From Sphingomonas lycopersici (GTDB taxonomy: Bacteria; Pseudomonadota; Alphaproteobacteria; Sphingomonadales; Sphingomonadaceae): 64,000 nt of DNA. The stretch is taken from positions 1-64,000 of the forward strand of contig NZ_JANFAU010000009.1 of NCBI RefSeq assembly GCF_026130605.1. Direction: 5' to 3'. Each line of letters starts with the position of its first letter. Positions within the stretch are counted from its first letter, which is position 1. The translations under genes and the position numbers were made by a program. A model generated the notes under the pieces. It saw only the letters and a list, made by a program, of their open reading frames with translations. It was not told the origin of the DNA and did no database searches. Of the stretch, positions 8,295 through 15,875 are shown in pieces.

Positions 8295-8990
8295 ATGGAC
8301 GAAAAGACCGGCAACGGCGATCGCCACACGGTCGCGGCGTTCGACGTGGAGATGGGCGGCCTGCGCGCGGCGGTGATCCGCATGGGCGGGCTGGCCGAAT
8401 TCGCGCTCGCCAACACGCTCGCCGCGCTTGAGAAAGGCGACAATGTGCTCGCCGCCAAGGTCGTCGAGGAGGATAAAGCGATCGATGCGGCCGAAGCCGA
8501 GATCGATCAGCTCGTGCTGCAGACGCTGGTGCGGCGTTCGCCCTTCGCCGACGATCTGCGCGAAGTGCTGATGGCGCACCGCGTCTCGGGCTATCTCGAG
8601 CGCGTCGGCGATTATGCCAAGGGCGTCGCGCGACGGCTCGAGCAGGTCCACTCGCCCGCCGAACGGCAGGCGGCGAAGATGCTCGGCGAACTCGGCGCGC
8701 GCTCCTACGACATGCTGGTCGGCGCGCTCAATGCTTATGCCGCGCGCGACCCGCAAAAGGCCAAGCAGATCTACGAAAGCGACGCGCGGATCGACGAGGA
8801 ATATCGCCGCGTGTTCCTCGTCCTGCTGACCCAGATGGCCAACGACGCCGCGACGATCCCGGTGATCGGCCAGCTGCTGCTTGCCGCGAAAAGCCTCGAA
8901 CGGGTCGGCGATCAGGCGACCAATATCGCCGAGATGGTCTATTTCACCTACACCTCGGAGAAGCTGGAATCGCGCCACACCGCGGGGTGA
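8295..8990 (+). CDS. phoU: Phosphate transport/signalling regulator PhoU
   Basis: A 231-aa helical protein with the two-fold repeat of PhoU (two three-helix bundles). Metal-cluster type E/D motifs are visible, for example EEDKAIDAAEAEID in the first half and RVGDQATNIAEMVYF near the end. It links the Pst transporter to PhoR and keeps the Pho regulon off when phosphate is plentiful; loss usually causes constitutive Pho expression. It is the last gene of the pst operon. The sensor kinase and PhoB are not in this window. Confidence 0.94.
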   Translation: MDEKTGNGDRHTVAAFDVEMGGLRAAVIRMGGLAEFALANTLAALEKGDNVLAAKVVEEDKAIDAAEAEIDQLVLQTLVRRSPFADDLREVLMAHRVSGYLERVGDYAKGVARRLEQVHSPAERQAAKMLGELGARSYDMLVGALNAYAARDPQKAKQIYESDARIDEEYRRVFLVLLTQMANDAATIPVIGQLLLAAKSLERVGDQATNIAEMVYFTYTSEKLESRHTAG

Positions 8991-9003
8991 GCGCCAGCGC
9001 CGG

Positions 9004-10893
9004 TCAGCGTTCGCCGGCCGGCGCGGCTTCCTTCGCACGGTAATAGTCGGCCAGCACCCCGAATGCGATCTTGCGCTGGCCGGTTTCGGAAATCAGCCCC
9101 TTGCGGTTCCAGCCCTGCTGGAAATCGGGATTCTGCCGCCGCGGCGAGCGGAAATCCTTGAGAATCCACGGCGACATCCCGCGCAACGTCGGCAGGCGAT
9201 CGGCCATGCGCAGCGTCTGGCGATAATAATCGGCCTGGAATTCCTCGGAGAATTTCTGCGGGCCGGCGAGATCGTGGAACCCCGCCTTGGCGTCCGCGCC
9301 GAATTCGGAAAAGACCAGCGGCTTGTTCGCCGGGACATGCCACACGCTGCCCGGCAGATCGGCGAGGCGATCGGGGGTGTACCAGCCGTTATAGGTATTG
9401 ATCGCCAACACATCGAGCGCATCCGCCAGCGGATCGGCAAGCGTCATGTCGAGCTTGTCCGGCGATCGTTCGACGAGCAGCGCGGCGCTGACCAGCCGGC
9501 TGTCGTCCAGCTTGCGCACGTCCGAGACCAATGTGCGCAGGAAGGTATTGCGCGCCTCGGTCACCGGGGTTTCGTTGGCGACGCTCCAGATCGCGATCGC
9601 CGCGCGGTTGCGATCGCGCAGGATGTTTTCCGCGAGCATGTTGCGTGCGGTCGCCAAAGTATCGGGGTTGGACCACGCGACCCGCCAATAGACCGGCACC
9701 TCGCTCCACACGATCAGCCCGAGCTCGTCGGCGGTCCGCGTCATCACCTCCGAATGCGGATAATGCGCGAGGCGGACGAAATTGCCGTGCAGCCCGTCCT
9801 TGATCTCGCCGAGCAACGCGCGCGCGGCGGCCGGGGTGATCGCGCGGGTCGGATCGGTCCCGAGTTCCTCCTCATGGAGCGAAATCCCCCGCAGGAACAC
9901 CGGCCGCCCGTTGAGCAGGATATCGGCGCCGCGCACCTCGATCGTGCGGAAGCCGATGCGATCGCGCCATTGATCCTCGCCGGCATCGATCGTCACGTCA
10001 TAGAGCTTGGGATGTTCGGGCGACCAGCGCACCAGCCCGCGCGGCGCGGCGACGGTCGCGCGCCAATTGCCCGTCGCATCGGTCTTGCCGGCGAGGTCCA
10101 GCCCCAGCGCGGCGATGCGCAAATGCACCGCGCGGCCCGCCGCCCCGGCCCCGTCGAGATGCGCGTCGACCGCCAGGCGGCCGTCGCGCGTCAGCCGCAC
10201 CCAGGCATCGTCGACATAGGTATCGGGCGTGGCGATTAGCCGCACCGGGCGGGTGACCCCGCCGTAATTCTCCCAGTCGGTGACGGGAGGCGGCACCGTC
10301 GCTTCGGTCGCCTGCGAATCGACCCCGATCGTAATCTGGTTCTCGCCGTCGCGGAGCCATTGGGTCACTTCGAACGCGAAGGGGGTGAAGCCGCCCTCGT
10401 GCCGCCCGAGCGGCCGGCCGTTGAGATAGACCCGCGTCGCATAATTGGCCGCGCCGAAGCGCAGGAAGTACCGCCCCTTGCGCTGCGCCGGCGCGGGGAA
10501 GGTGCGCTGATACCACATCAGCCCCTGATAATGACGCAATTCGGGCGCCTCGGTGAGCCACGACGACGGCAGCGTCGTCACCGGCGAGCGCGCGAGATCG
10601 AATTCGTAGAGCGTCCGGGTGTCGCGCGCCATCTCACGACGCACGTCGACATCCTGATAGCGCAATTGCCCGCGATCGGGGGGCTCGCCGTGGAAGCCAG
10701 CGATCCCGGCGCGGAACGGATCGATCGAATAATGCCACGGGCCGGAGAGGTCCATGCCGCCGCGCAAGTCCGCCGCGACGAGCCGCGGGCCGGATGCCGT
10801 GGTGGCGAGCGGCAGTGCCGGCGCGTCGGCGGTCTGCGCCAGCACTGGCGCGGCCCCGAATAGCATCATCGCGATCGCGATCCCGATCCGCAT
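9004..10893 (-). CDS. Secreted glycoside hydrolase family 2, beta-glucuronidase-like
   Basis: A 629-aa exported hydrolase with a signal peptide at 1-20 ending PVLAQ. It shows the three GH2 parts: jelly-roll sugar-binding domain (about 50-220, with YQRTFPAP and YLNGRPLGRHEGG), an Ig-like domain (225-320), and a TIM barrel (320-620). The acid/base is E441 in WSVANETP and the nucleophile is E530 in LVFSEFGA. NYGGVTRPV resembles the UidA region. Beta-glucuronidase is favoured because the gene follows mannonate dehydratase, which lies on the glucuronate pathway; other GH2 activities are possible. It is the last gene of the TonB receptor-uxuA-GH2 operon and converges with phoU. Confidence 0.82.
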   Translation of the reverse strand: MRIGIAIAMMLFGAAPVLAQTADAPALPLATTASGPRLVAADLRGGMDLSGPWHYSIDPFRAGIAGFHGEPPDRGQLRYQDVDVRREMARDTRTLYEFDLARSPVTTLPSSWLTEAPELRHYQGLMWYQRTFPAPAQRKGRYFLRFGAANYATRVYLNGRPLGRHEGGFTPFAFEVTQWLRDGENQITIGVDSQATEATVPPPVTDWENYGGVTRPVRLIATPDTYVDDAWVRLTRDGRLAVDAHLDGAGAAGRAVHLRIAALGLDLAGKTDATGNWRATVAAPRGLVRWSPEHPKLYDVTIDAGEDQWRDRIGFRTIEVRGADILLNGRPVFLRGISLHEEELGTDPTRAITPAAARALLGEIKDGLHGNFVRLAHYPHSEVMTRTADELGLIVWSEVPVYWRVAWSNPDTLATARNMLAENILRDRNRAAIAIWSVANETPVTEARNTFLRTLVSDVRKLDDSRLVSAALLVERSPDKLDMTLADPLADALDVLAINTYNGWYTPDRLADLPGSVWHVPANKPLVFSEFGADAKAGFHDLAGPQKFSEEFQADYYRQTLRMADRLPTLRGMSPWILKDFRSPRRQNPDFQQGWNRKGLISETGQRKIAFGVLADYYRAKEAAPAGER

Positions 10894-10914
10894 CTTCCAC
10901 TCCCCTTTTTCGCG

Positions 10915-12081
10915 TCAGCCGCGGGCGAAGGCGATCCCGCGTTCGACCCCGCGCAATTCCGCCAGCCCGCGCATGCGCCCGAGCAGCGAATAGCCCGGGT
11001 TGGTCCGCCGGTTGAGATCGTCGAGCATCTGGTGGCCGTGATCGGGGCGCATCGGGATCGAACGCCCCTCGAGCCGCTGCAGCGCATGCACCGCGCCGAT
11101 GATCGCGACCATATTGGCGTCGCCTTCAAGATGCGCCGCCTCGTGGAACCCGCCCCCCGCCTCGCGCTGCACCGCGCGCAGGTGAAGGAAACCGATCCGG
11201 CTTCCCAGCCGCTCGACCATGCCGGGCAGATCATTGTCGGCACGCACCCCGAACGATCCGGCGCAGAAGCACAACCCATTCGAGGCATTGGGCACCTCGG
11301 CGAAGAGATGCGCGACATCCGCCTCCGTGCTCACCACGCGCGGCAGCCCGAAGATCGGGAACGGCGGATCGTCGGGATGGACGACCAACCGGATGCCGAC
11401 CTCATCCGCCACCGGGCAGACCGCCGCGAGAAACGCGACATGGTTCGCGCGCAGCCGATCGGCATCCACCTCGGCATAATCGAGGATCGCGGCGCGGAAT
11501 TCGTCGATCGTGAAGCTTTCCTCGCTCCCCGGCAGCCCGGCGAGGATCGTCGCGGCCAGCGTTTCGCGCGCGTCCTCGTCCATTGCGTAAAAGCGCCGCG
11601 CGGCCGCCTCGAGCGTGGCGGCATCATAGTCCGCCTCGGCGCCCGGCCGGCGCAGGATATGGAGATCATAAGCCGCCAGCACCTCGGGCTCGAAGCGCAG
11701 CGCAAGCGCGCCGTCCGGCAGCGGCCATGCGAGATCGGTGCGGGTCCAGTCGAGCAGCGGCATGAAATTATAGGTGACGACGGTGATGCCGCACGCCGCC
11801 AGGTGGCGCAGGCTCTGACGATAATGATCGATCAATTCGTCCCAGTCCGGCCCGCGCGTCTTGATCCCTTCGTGCACGGGGAGGCTTTCGACCACCGTCC
11901 AGCCGAGCCCCGCCGCGGCGATCATCTGCCGGCGCGCCTCGATCGCCCCGCGCGGCCAGACCGCGCCGTTCGGCACCTCGTGCAGCGCGGTCACCACCTC
12001 GGTCGCGCCGCACTGGCGGATATCCCGTAGCGATACGGGATCGTCCGGGCCGAACCAGCGCATCGTCTGCGTCATCAACAT
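10915..12081 (-). CDS. uxuA: D-mannonate dehydratase
   Basis: A 388-aa cytosolic enzyme that dehydrates D-mannonate to 2-keto-3-deoxy-D-gluconate in glucuronate breakdown. The start TMRWFGPDDPVSLRDIRQ and the motif HEVPNGAVW are those of UxuA. The metal-ligand region includes LRLVVHPDDPP-like and SFGVR-type segments, and CFCAGSFGVR and MRPDHGHQML match the family. A GTG 12 bases upstream is open but sits inside the GGAGGAG ribosome site; ATG at 12081 is preferred. UxaC and UxuB are not in the window. It lies 42 bases after the TonB receptor and 21 bases before the GH2 gene. Confidence 0.93.
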   Translation of the reverse strand: MLMTQTMRWFGPDDPVSLRDIRQCGATEVVTALHEVPNGAVWPRGAIEARRQMIAAAGLGWTVVESLPVHEGIKTRGPDWDELIDHYRQSLRHLAACGITVVTYNFMPLLDWTRTDLAWPLPDGALALRFEPEVLAAYDLHILRRPGAEADYDAATLEAAARRFYAMDEDARETLAATILAGLPGSEESFTIDEFRAAILDYAEVDADRLRANHVAFLAAVCPVADEVGIRLVVHPDDPPFPIFGLPRVVSTEADVAHLFAEVPNASNGLCFCAGSFGVRADNDLPGMVERLGSRIGFLHLRAVQREAGGGFHEAAHLEGDANMVAIIGAVHALQRLEGRSIPMRPDHGHQMLDDLNRRTNPGYSLLGRMRGLAELRGVERGIAFARG

Positions 12082-12123
12082 GCCAGAAACCACTCCTCCG
12101 GCCCGGTCTTCATCCGCTGCCTC

Positions 12124-14433
12124 TCAGAAATTGAAGCCGAGCCGCAGCCCGCCGTACCGCCGGAAATCGCGCGGCAACACCGCCTGCGTCGCCTGCAACC
12201 CCCCGAAATTGCCCGCAGTATTGACCAGCGACGGGAAATATTGCTGGTCGAACAAATTGTTGATGAAGCCGACCAGTTCCCAGCGGCGCTGCTCGTCGCG
12301 CACGCCCAGCCCGATATTGACGATATGATAGCCGCGCTGGAAGGTCTCGGGGTCTTCCGCGACATAATAGACGCTGCTCTGATATTGCCAGTTGAGCTGC
12401 GCCACCCCGCGCAGATCGTGGCCGAGCGACGGCGAATAATCCGCCCCGACCGAGAATTTCCACTTCGGCGCCTGTATCGCGCGCGCGCCGGTGAGGTCCT
12501 GATAGGCCGGGCGTGCCGGGGTCGTCGGGGTTGCGGGCACCGCCGGGACGCAGCCCTGTGCCTGACTCTGGTTCGGCCAGCATTGCGCGACCGGGAACGA
12601 CGTATATTTCGCGTCGAGATAGGCCAGCGAGCCGGTGAGGGTCAGATCCCCCAGCCGCGCCGAGCTATCCAGTTCGAGCCCCTTGGTATTGAGACGGCCG
12701 ACATTGGTCAGACGATAGTTGGAGGTGCCGTCCGACAGCGTCTCGATCGTCTGCGCCTGCAGATCCTTGTAGGTCGTATCGAAATAGGTGAGGTTGACCG
12801 TCAGGCGCCGGTCGAAGAACTGGGTGCGCGCGCCGATTTCCTTGTCGCGCGACCGCTCCGGCCGGATCGGCCCCGCCGCGGCGCGATTGGCGTTGAAACC
12901 GGTGGTCAGATCGTATGTCTGGCCCTTGTAGCCGGTCGAATAGGTGCCGAACAGCATCAGCGTCGGCGTCAGCTCATATTTCAGGCTGACGCGATAGGTG
13001 CCGGCGGTATCCTCCGCGCTGCCGCTGTAGAAGGTATGCGCGAGATTGTCGCGGAAGGTATAGGACACCCGCTCGTTCTGGACCCGCCCGCCGCCGGTCA
13101 ACGTGGCGTGCGGCAGGAATTCCCAATCCGCCTGGACGAACCCGGCGATCTGGCGCGAGCGCGACGTCGCATCCCAATTGGCGAGCGAGAATTGCGGCCC
13201 GCGATAGAAGGGCCGCTCGAAATTGACCCCGGCATAATAGACGCCGACCGTATAGCGGAACGGCTTGTCGCCTGGCGACAGCAGCCGCACTTCCTGTGTC
13301 AGCAGCCGCGAGCGGAAGGTGCCGATCTGGTTGTTGCTGCCATAAGGCCCCGGTGCCGAGGTATCGTCCTGATCGAGATAATCGTTGAGCCGGAACTTGT
13401 CATAGGAGCTGATCGAGACGAGGTTCATCTCGCCCAGCCCGACCTCGGTGCGGACATAGCCACCGTAGCCGTAATATTTGGTGCGCGAATTATAGTTGTT
13501 GCTGATGTCCTGATTGGTCTCGCTGATCGTCACGCCCGGGAAATTGGTCGCTTCGTTGAGCCCCGGCTGATTGCGCAGCAAGGCATTGGGGTTCATGCGG
13601 ACGAACGGGCGGCCGACGGTGGTGTTGCCGTTGAGATAATTGGCCGAAGCGGTGACGGTCACATTGGACGCCAGCTCCCAGCGCAATTTGCCGCGCAGGT
13701 TCACCGCCTCGCGGCCGTTCACCCACTGGTTGTTGAAGAGATTGTGGATGTTGCCGTTGAAGTTCGAATAGCTCCCCGAGACGATATAGCCGAGCTGCTC
13801 CGAAATCGGCCCGGAGATGCTGAAATTGCCGCCATATTCCTGATCGGTCGTCGCCAGCAGATTGGCGCGGACATGCAATGTGTCGGTCGGCGCGCGGGTG
13901 ATGATGTTGATGAGGCCGGCCGACGCCGACTTGCCGTAGAGCGTGCTCTGCGGCCCGCGCAGCACCTCGATCCGCTCGACATCGGGCAGATCGGTGAAGG
14001 CGCGCGCCTGGAAGGCGAGCGGCACTTCGTCGACCAGCACCGCGACGCTCGGCTCGACCCCGATGCCGAACGCGAAGGTGCCGACGCCGCGCAGCGAGAC
14101 GTTGGCGTTGACCGGGTGTTCGGCCGGGCGGACGGTGAGCGACGGCGCGACATTGCCGAGATCCTGGAACTGGCGCACCCCGGCCAGTTCGAGCTGGCTC
14201 TGCCCGAGCACCGAGACGGCGAGCGGCACGCTCTGCACATTTTCGGCGCGCTTCTGCGCGGTGACGATGATGTCGCCCATCCCCGACGTCTCGGCGGCGG
14301 GCGGCGGCGGCGCGGCGGCGGGCTGCGCGGTCTGTTCGGCATTGGCGGCGGTGTCGGCCAGTGCCGGCGATGCGCCCATCACCAGCGCGGCGACGAGCGC
14401 GGCGCGGCAGGTCGTATGGTGGAATCCGGCCAT
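12124..14433 (-). CDS. TonB-dependent receptor of the uronide locus
   Basis: A 769-aa outer-membrane receptor with a signal peptide (1-26, ending PALA) and an Ala/Pro linker. The TonB-box-like start is DIIVTAQKR, and the plug contains NVSLRGVG and ERIEVLRGPQSTLYGK. The barrel runs to the end and closes in Phe (GLRLGFNF). It begins the operon with uxuA and GH2, so uronide-containing oligosaccharides or glucuronides are the likely cargo; that is inference from context. A FadR-type operator-like palindrome lies 66-80 bases upstream of the start. Confidence 0.87.
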   Translation of the reverse strand: MAGFHHTTCRAALVAALVMGASPALADTAANAEQTAQPAAAPPPPAAETSGMGDIIVTAQKRAENVQSVPLAVSVLGQSQLELAGVRQFQDLGNVAPSLTVRPAEHPVNANVSLRGVGTFAFGIGVEPSVAVLVDEVPLAFQARAFTDLPDVERIEVLRGPQSTLYGKSASAGLINIITRAPTDTLHVRANLLATTDQEYGGNFSISGPISEQLGYIVSGSYSNFNGNIHNLFNNQWVNGREAVNLRGKLRWELASNVTVTASANYLNGNTTVGRPFVRMNPNALLRNQPGLNEATNFPGVTISETNQDISNNYNSRTKYYGYGGYVRTEVGLGEMNLVSISSYDKFRLNDYLDQDDTSAPGPYGSNNQIGTFRSRLLTQEVRLLSPGDKPFRYTVGVYYAGVNFERPFYRGPQFSLANWDATSRSRQIAGFVQADWEFLPHATLTGGGRVQNERVSYTFRDNLAHTFYSGSAEDTAGTYRVSLKYELTPTLMLFGTYSTGYKGQTYDLTTGFNANRAAAGPIRPERSRDKEIGARTQFFDRRLTVNLTYFDTTYKDLQAQTIETLSDGTSNYRLTNVGRLNTKGLELDSSARLGDLTLTGSLAYLDAKYTSFPVAQCWPNQSQAQGCVPAVPATPTTPARPAYQDLTGARAIQAPKWKFSVGADYSPSLGHDLRGVAQLNWQYQSSVYYVAEDPETFQRGYHIVNIGLGVRDEQRRWELVGFINNLFDQQYFPSLVNTAGNFGGLQATQAVLPRDFRRYGGLRLGFNF

Positions 14434-14498
14434 TTCATCCTCCCCTCAATAGCGAGTCGCGGGCTCTTCGACCCGATCGTCTGGGGTGGCAGCTAACA

Positions 14499-14513
14499 AA
14501 TGGCCTGACCACA
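14499..14513. promoter_or_regulatory. FadR-family operator-like palindrome (TonB receptor/regulator promoter)
   Basis: AATGGCCTGACCACA has the core TGGCCTGACCA, close to the TGGTnnnACCA plan bound by FadR-subfamily GntR regulators. It sits in the 177-base divergent region between the TonB receptor and the regulator. Its reverse complement core (TGGTCAGGCCA) recurs exactly at 19591-19601. Confidence 0.6.
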
Positions 14514-14610
14514 CGCAAGCCTTGGTCGGCGATATTGTCCTTGCCACCTCGCCGAAGCTTCGCTGCCTGTTGCCCGTGCAGCACACTGCTGCTAGGCTCG
14601 CCAACGACTT

Positions 14611-15414
14611 ATGCCGGCACAAAGATTGATCAGGCCAGTTGGGCAACCCGCCGCCGCGTCGGACGCGCCGGACGGCCGCAAACTCTATCAGCAAGTCGCC
14701 GCCGCGGTGGCGGAGGCGATCCAGCGTGGCGAATTCGGCCCCGGGCAGCGCATCCCGTCGGAGCGCGAACTGGCGGAGGAATATAAGGTCAGCCGCCCGA
14801 CGATCCGCGAGGCGATGATCGCGCTCGAGGTGATCGGTGTGGTACGCTCGCGCCACGGCTCCGGCATCTTCGTCGCGGACAATCCGCCGCTCGACACGCC
14901 GATGATCGGGCTCGATATCGGCGCCTTCGAGCTGACCGAGGCACGCCGTCTGTTCGAGGCCGAGGCCGCGGCGCTGGCCGCGGTGACGATCACCGATGCC
15001 GAGATCGCGACGCTGGAGCGGCTGATCGGCGAGATGGAGCGCGAAAATCAGGCGCATGTCTCGGGTGAACATGCCGATCGCGAATTCCACCTGACGATCG
15101 CGCGCGCCACGCGCAATTCGGCGGTCGCCGATGTCGTGCAATCGCTGTGGGATACGCGCTACAAGGCGCCCCTGTGCATGCATATGCTCGAACGCGCGCG
15201 CAGCGTGGGGGTGCAGCCGCGGATCGACGAGCATCAGGAAATCCTCGCCGCGCTGCGCGAGCGCAACCCCAAGGCCGCGCGAAAGGCGATGCGCGACCAT
15301 CTCGGGCGCGTGATCGACGGGCTGCTCCGCGCCACCGAGATCGACGCGCTGGAGCGCGCCCGCGCCGAGGTGGAAGCGAAGCGCACCGATCTGGCGAAGC
15401 GCGTCGCGGTCTGA
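14611..15414 (+). CDS. GntR-family regulator, FadR subfamily
   Basis: A 267-aa transcription regulator. The N-terminal winged helix spans about 25-95 (LYQQVAAAVAEAIQRGEFGP, then PSERELAEEYKVSRPTIREA). The C-terminal FCD-type all-helical effector domain (about 115-240) has the metal/ligand pattern ADREFHLTIA and a late conserved His. It is divergent from the TonB-uxuA-GH2 operon and near the MFS-GH31-arr operon, so it probably senses a uronate or its breakdown product and represses both. An operator-like palindrome lies within codons 5-10; either it self-represses from there or translation starts at TTG 14626. ATG 14611 is kept for lack of a better ribosome site. Confidence 0.85.
   Translation: MPAQRLIRPVGQPAAASDAPDGRKLYQQVAAAVAEAIQRGEFGPGQRIPSERELAEEYKVSRPTIREAMIALEVIGVVRSRHGSGIFVADNPPLDTPMIGLDIGAFELTEARRLFEAEAAALAAVTITDAEIATLERLIGEMERENQAHVSGEHADREFHLTIARATRNSAVADVVQSLWDTRYKAPLCMHMLERARSVGVQPRIDEHQEILAALRERNPKAARKAMRDHLGRVIDGLLRATEIDALERARAEVEAKRTDLAKRVAV
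14625..14639. promoter_or_regulatory. FadR-family operator-like palindrome overlapping the regulator's first codons
   Basis: ATTGATCAGGCCAGT differs from the perfect site at 19589-19603 at two positions. It lies at the very start of the regulator gene, which suggests autoregulation by blocking transcription. Confidence 0.45.
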
Positions 15415-15429
15415 TCGGATCGCGCCGCG

Positions 15430-15858
15430 TCAGTTGATGATTTCGGCGCGCCTGTCCGACTGTAAGGTCGCCAGCCTTTCTCTCCACATCTCAAGCGCTT
15501 CGGGCGTCAGTCTGGTCCAATCTTTGACCTCGCCGACAATCTTGAGCGGCGCGCTGCTGCGATAGGATCGAGTGGGATTGCCGGGAAATTTCTTGTCGGT
15601 CACGTTCGGGTCGTTCTCGAACGGCCCGGTCGGTTCCACGGCATAAACACGCGGAATCGCGTCGCCTCCGACGAGTTCCGCCGCGATCTCGGCGGCGAGC
15701 CCGGCGCCGTCCACGAGCGCGGTGAAGTAGATGTGGTTCATCACCACCTCAGGCCGATAGTTCGACCGATATCCCGGGGTGAGGAAATCACCCACGCGCA
15801 AATCCGCGATCGTGCCGTGAAAGAACGGCCCCTCGTCCAGAACGTCGCTCGTCGTCAT
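15430..15858 (-). CDS. arr: Rifampin ADP-ribosyltransferase (Arr)
   Basis: A 142-aa cytosolic enzyme that transfers ADP-ribose from NAD+ to a hydroxyl of rifampin, inactivating it. The Arr signatures are all present: GPFFHGT near the start, NHIYFTALVDGAGLAAE, YAVEPTGPFENDPNVTDKK, and PGNPTRSYRS followed by KIVGEVKDW. Length matches mycobacterial Arr (about 140). It starts 17 bases after the GH31 stop on the same strand, so it is probably the third gene of an MFS-GH31-arr operon. ATG at 15858 is chosen over GTG at 15861. No mobile element or integron site flanks it, so it appears resident. A native substrate other than rifamycins is possible. Confidence 0.93.
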   Translation of the reverse strand: MTTSDVLDEGPFFHGTIADLRVGDFLTPGYRSNYRPEVVMNHIYFTALVDGAGLAAEIAAELVGGDAIPRVYAVEPTGPFENDPNVTDKKFPGNPTRSYRSSAPLKIVGEVKDWTRLTPEALEMWRERLATLQSDRRAEIIN

Positions 15859-15875
15859 CACCTTACCCTGAGCCG

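Noticed and set aside
12241..14496. 751-codon plus-strand frame opposite the TonB receptor
   Set aside because: Its composition is that of a third-position G+C shadow; the opposite strand has all receptor motifs. The same applies to the long frames opposite the receptors and enzymes at 25316-27751, 30019-32115 and 54938-57025.
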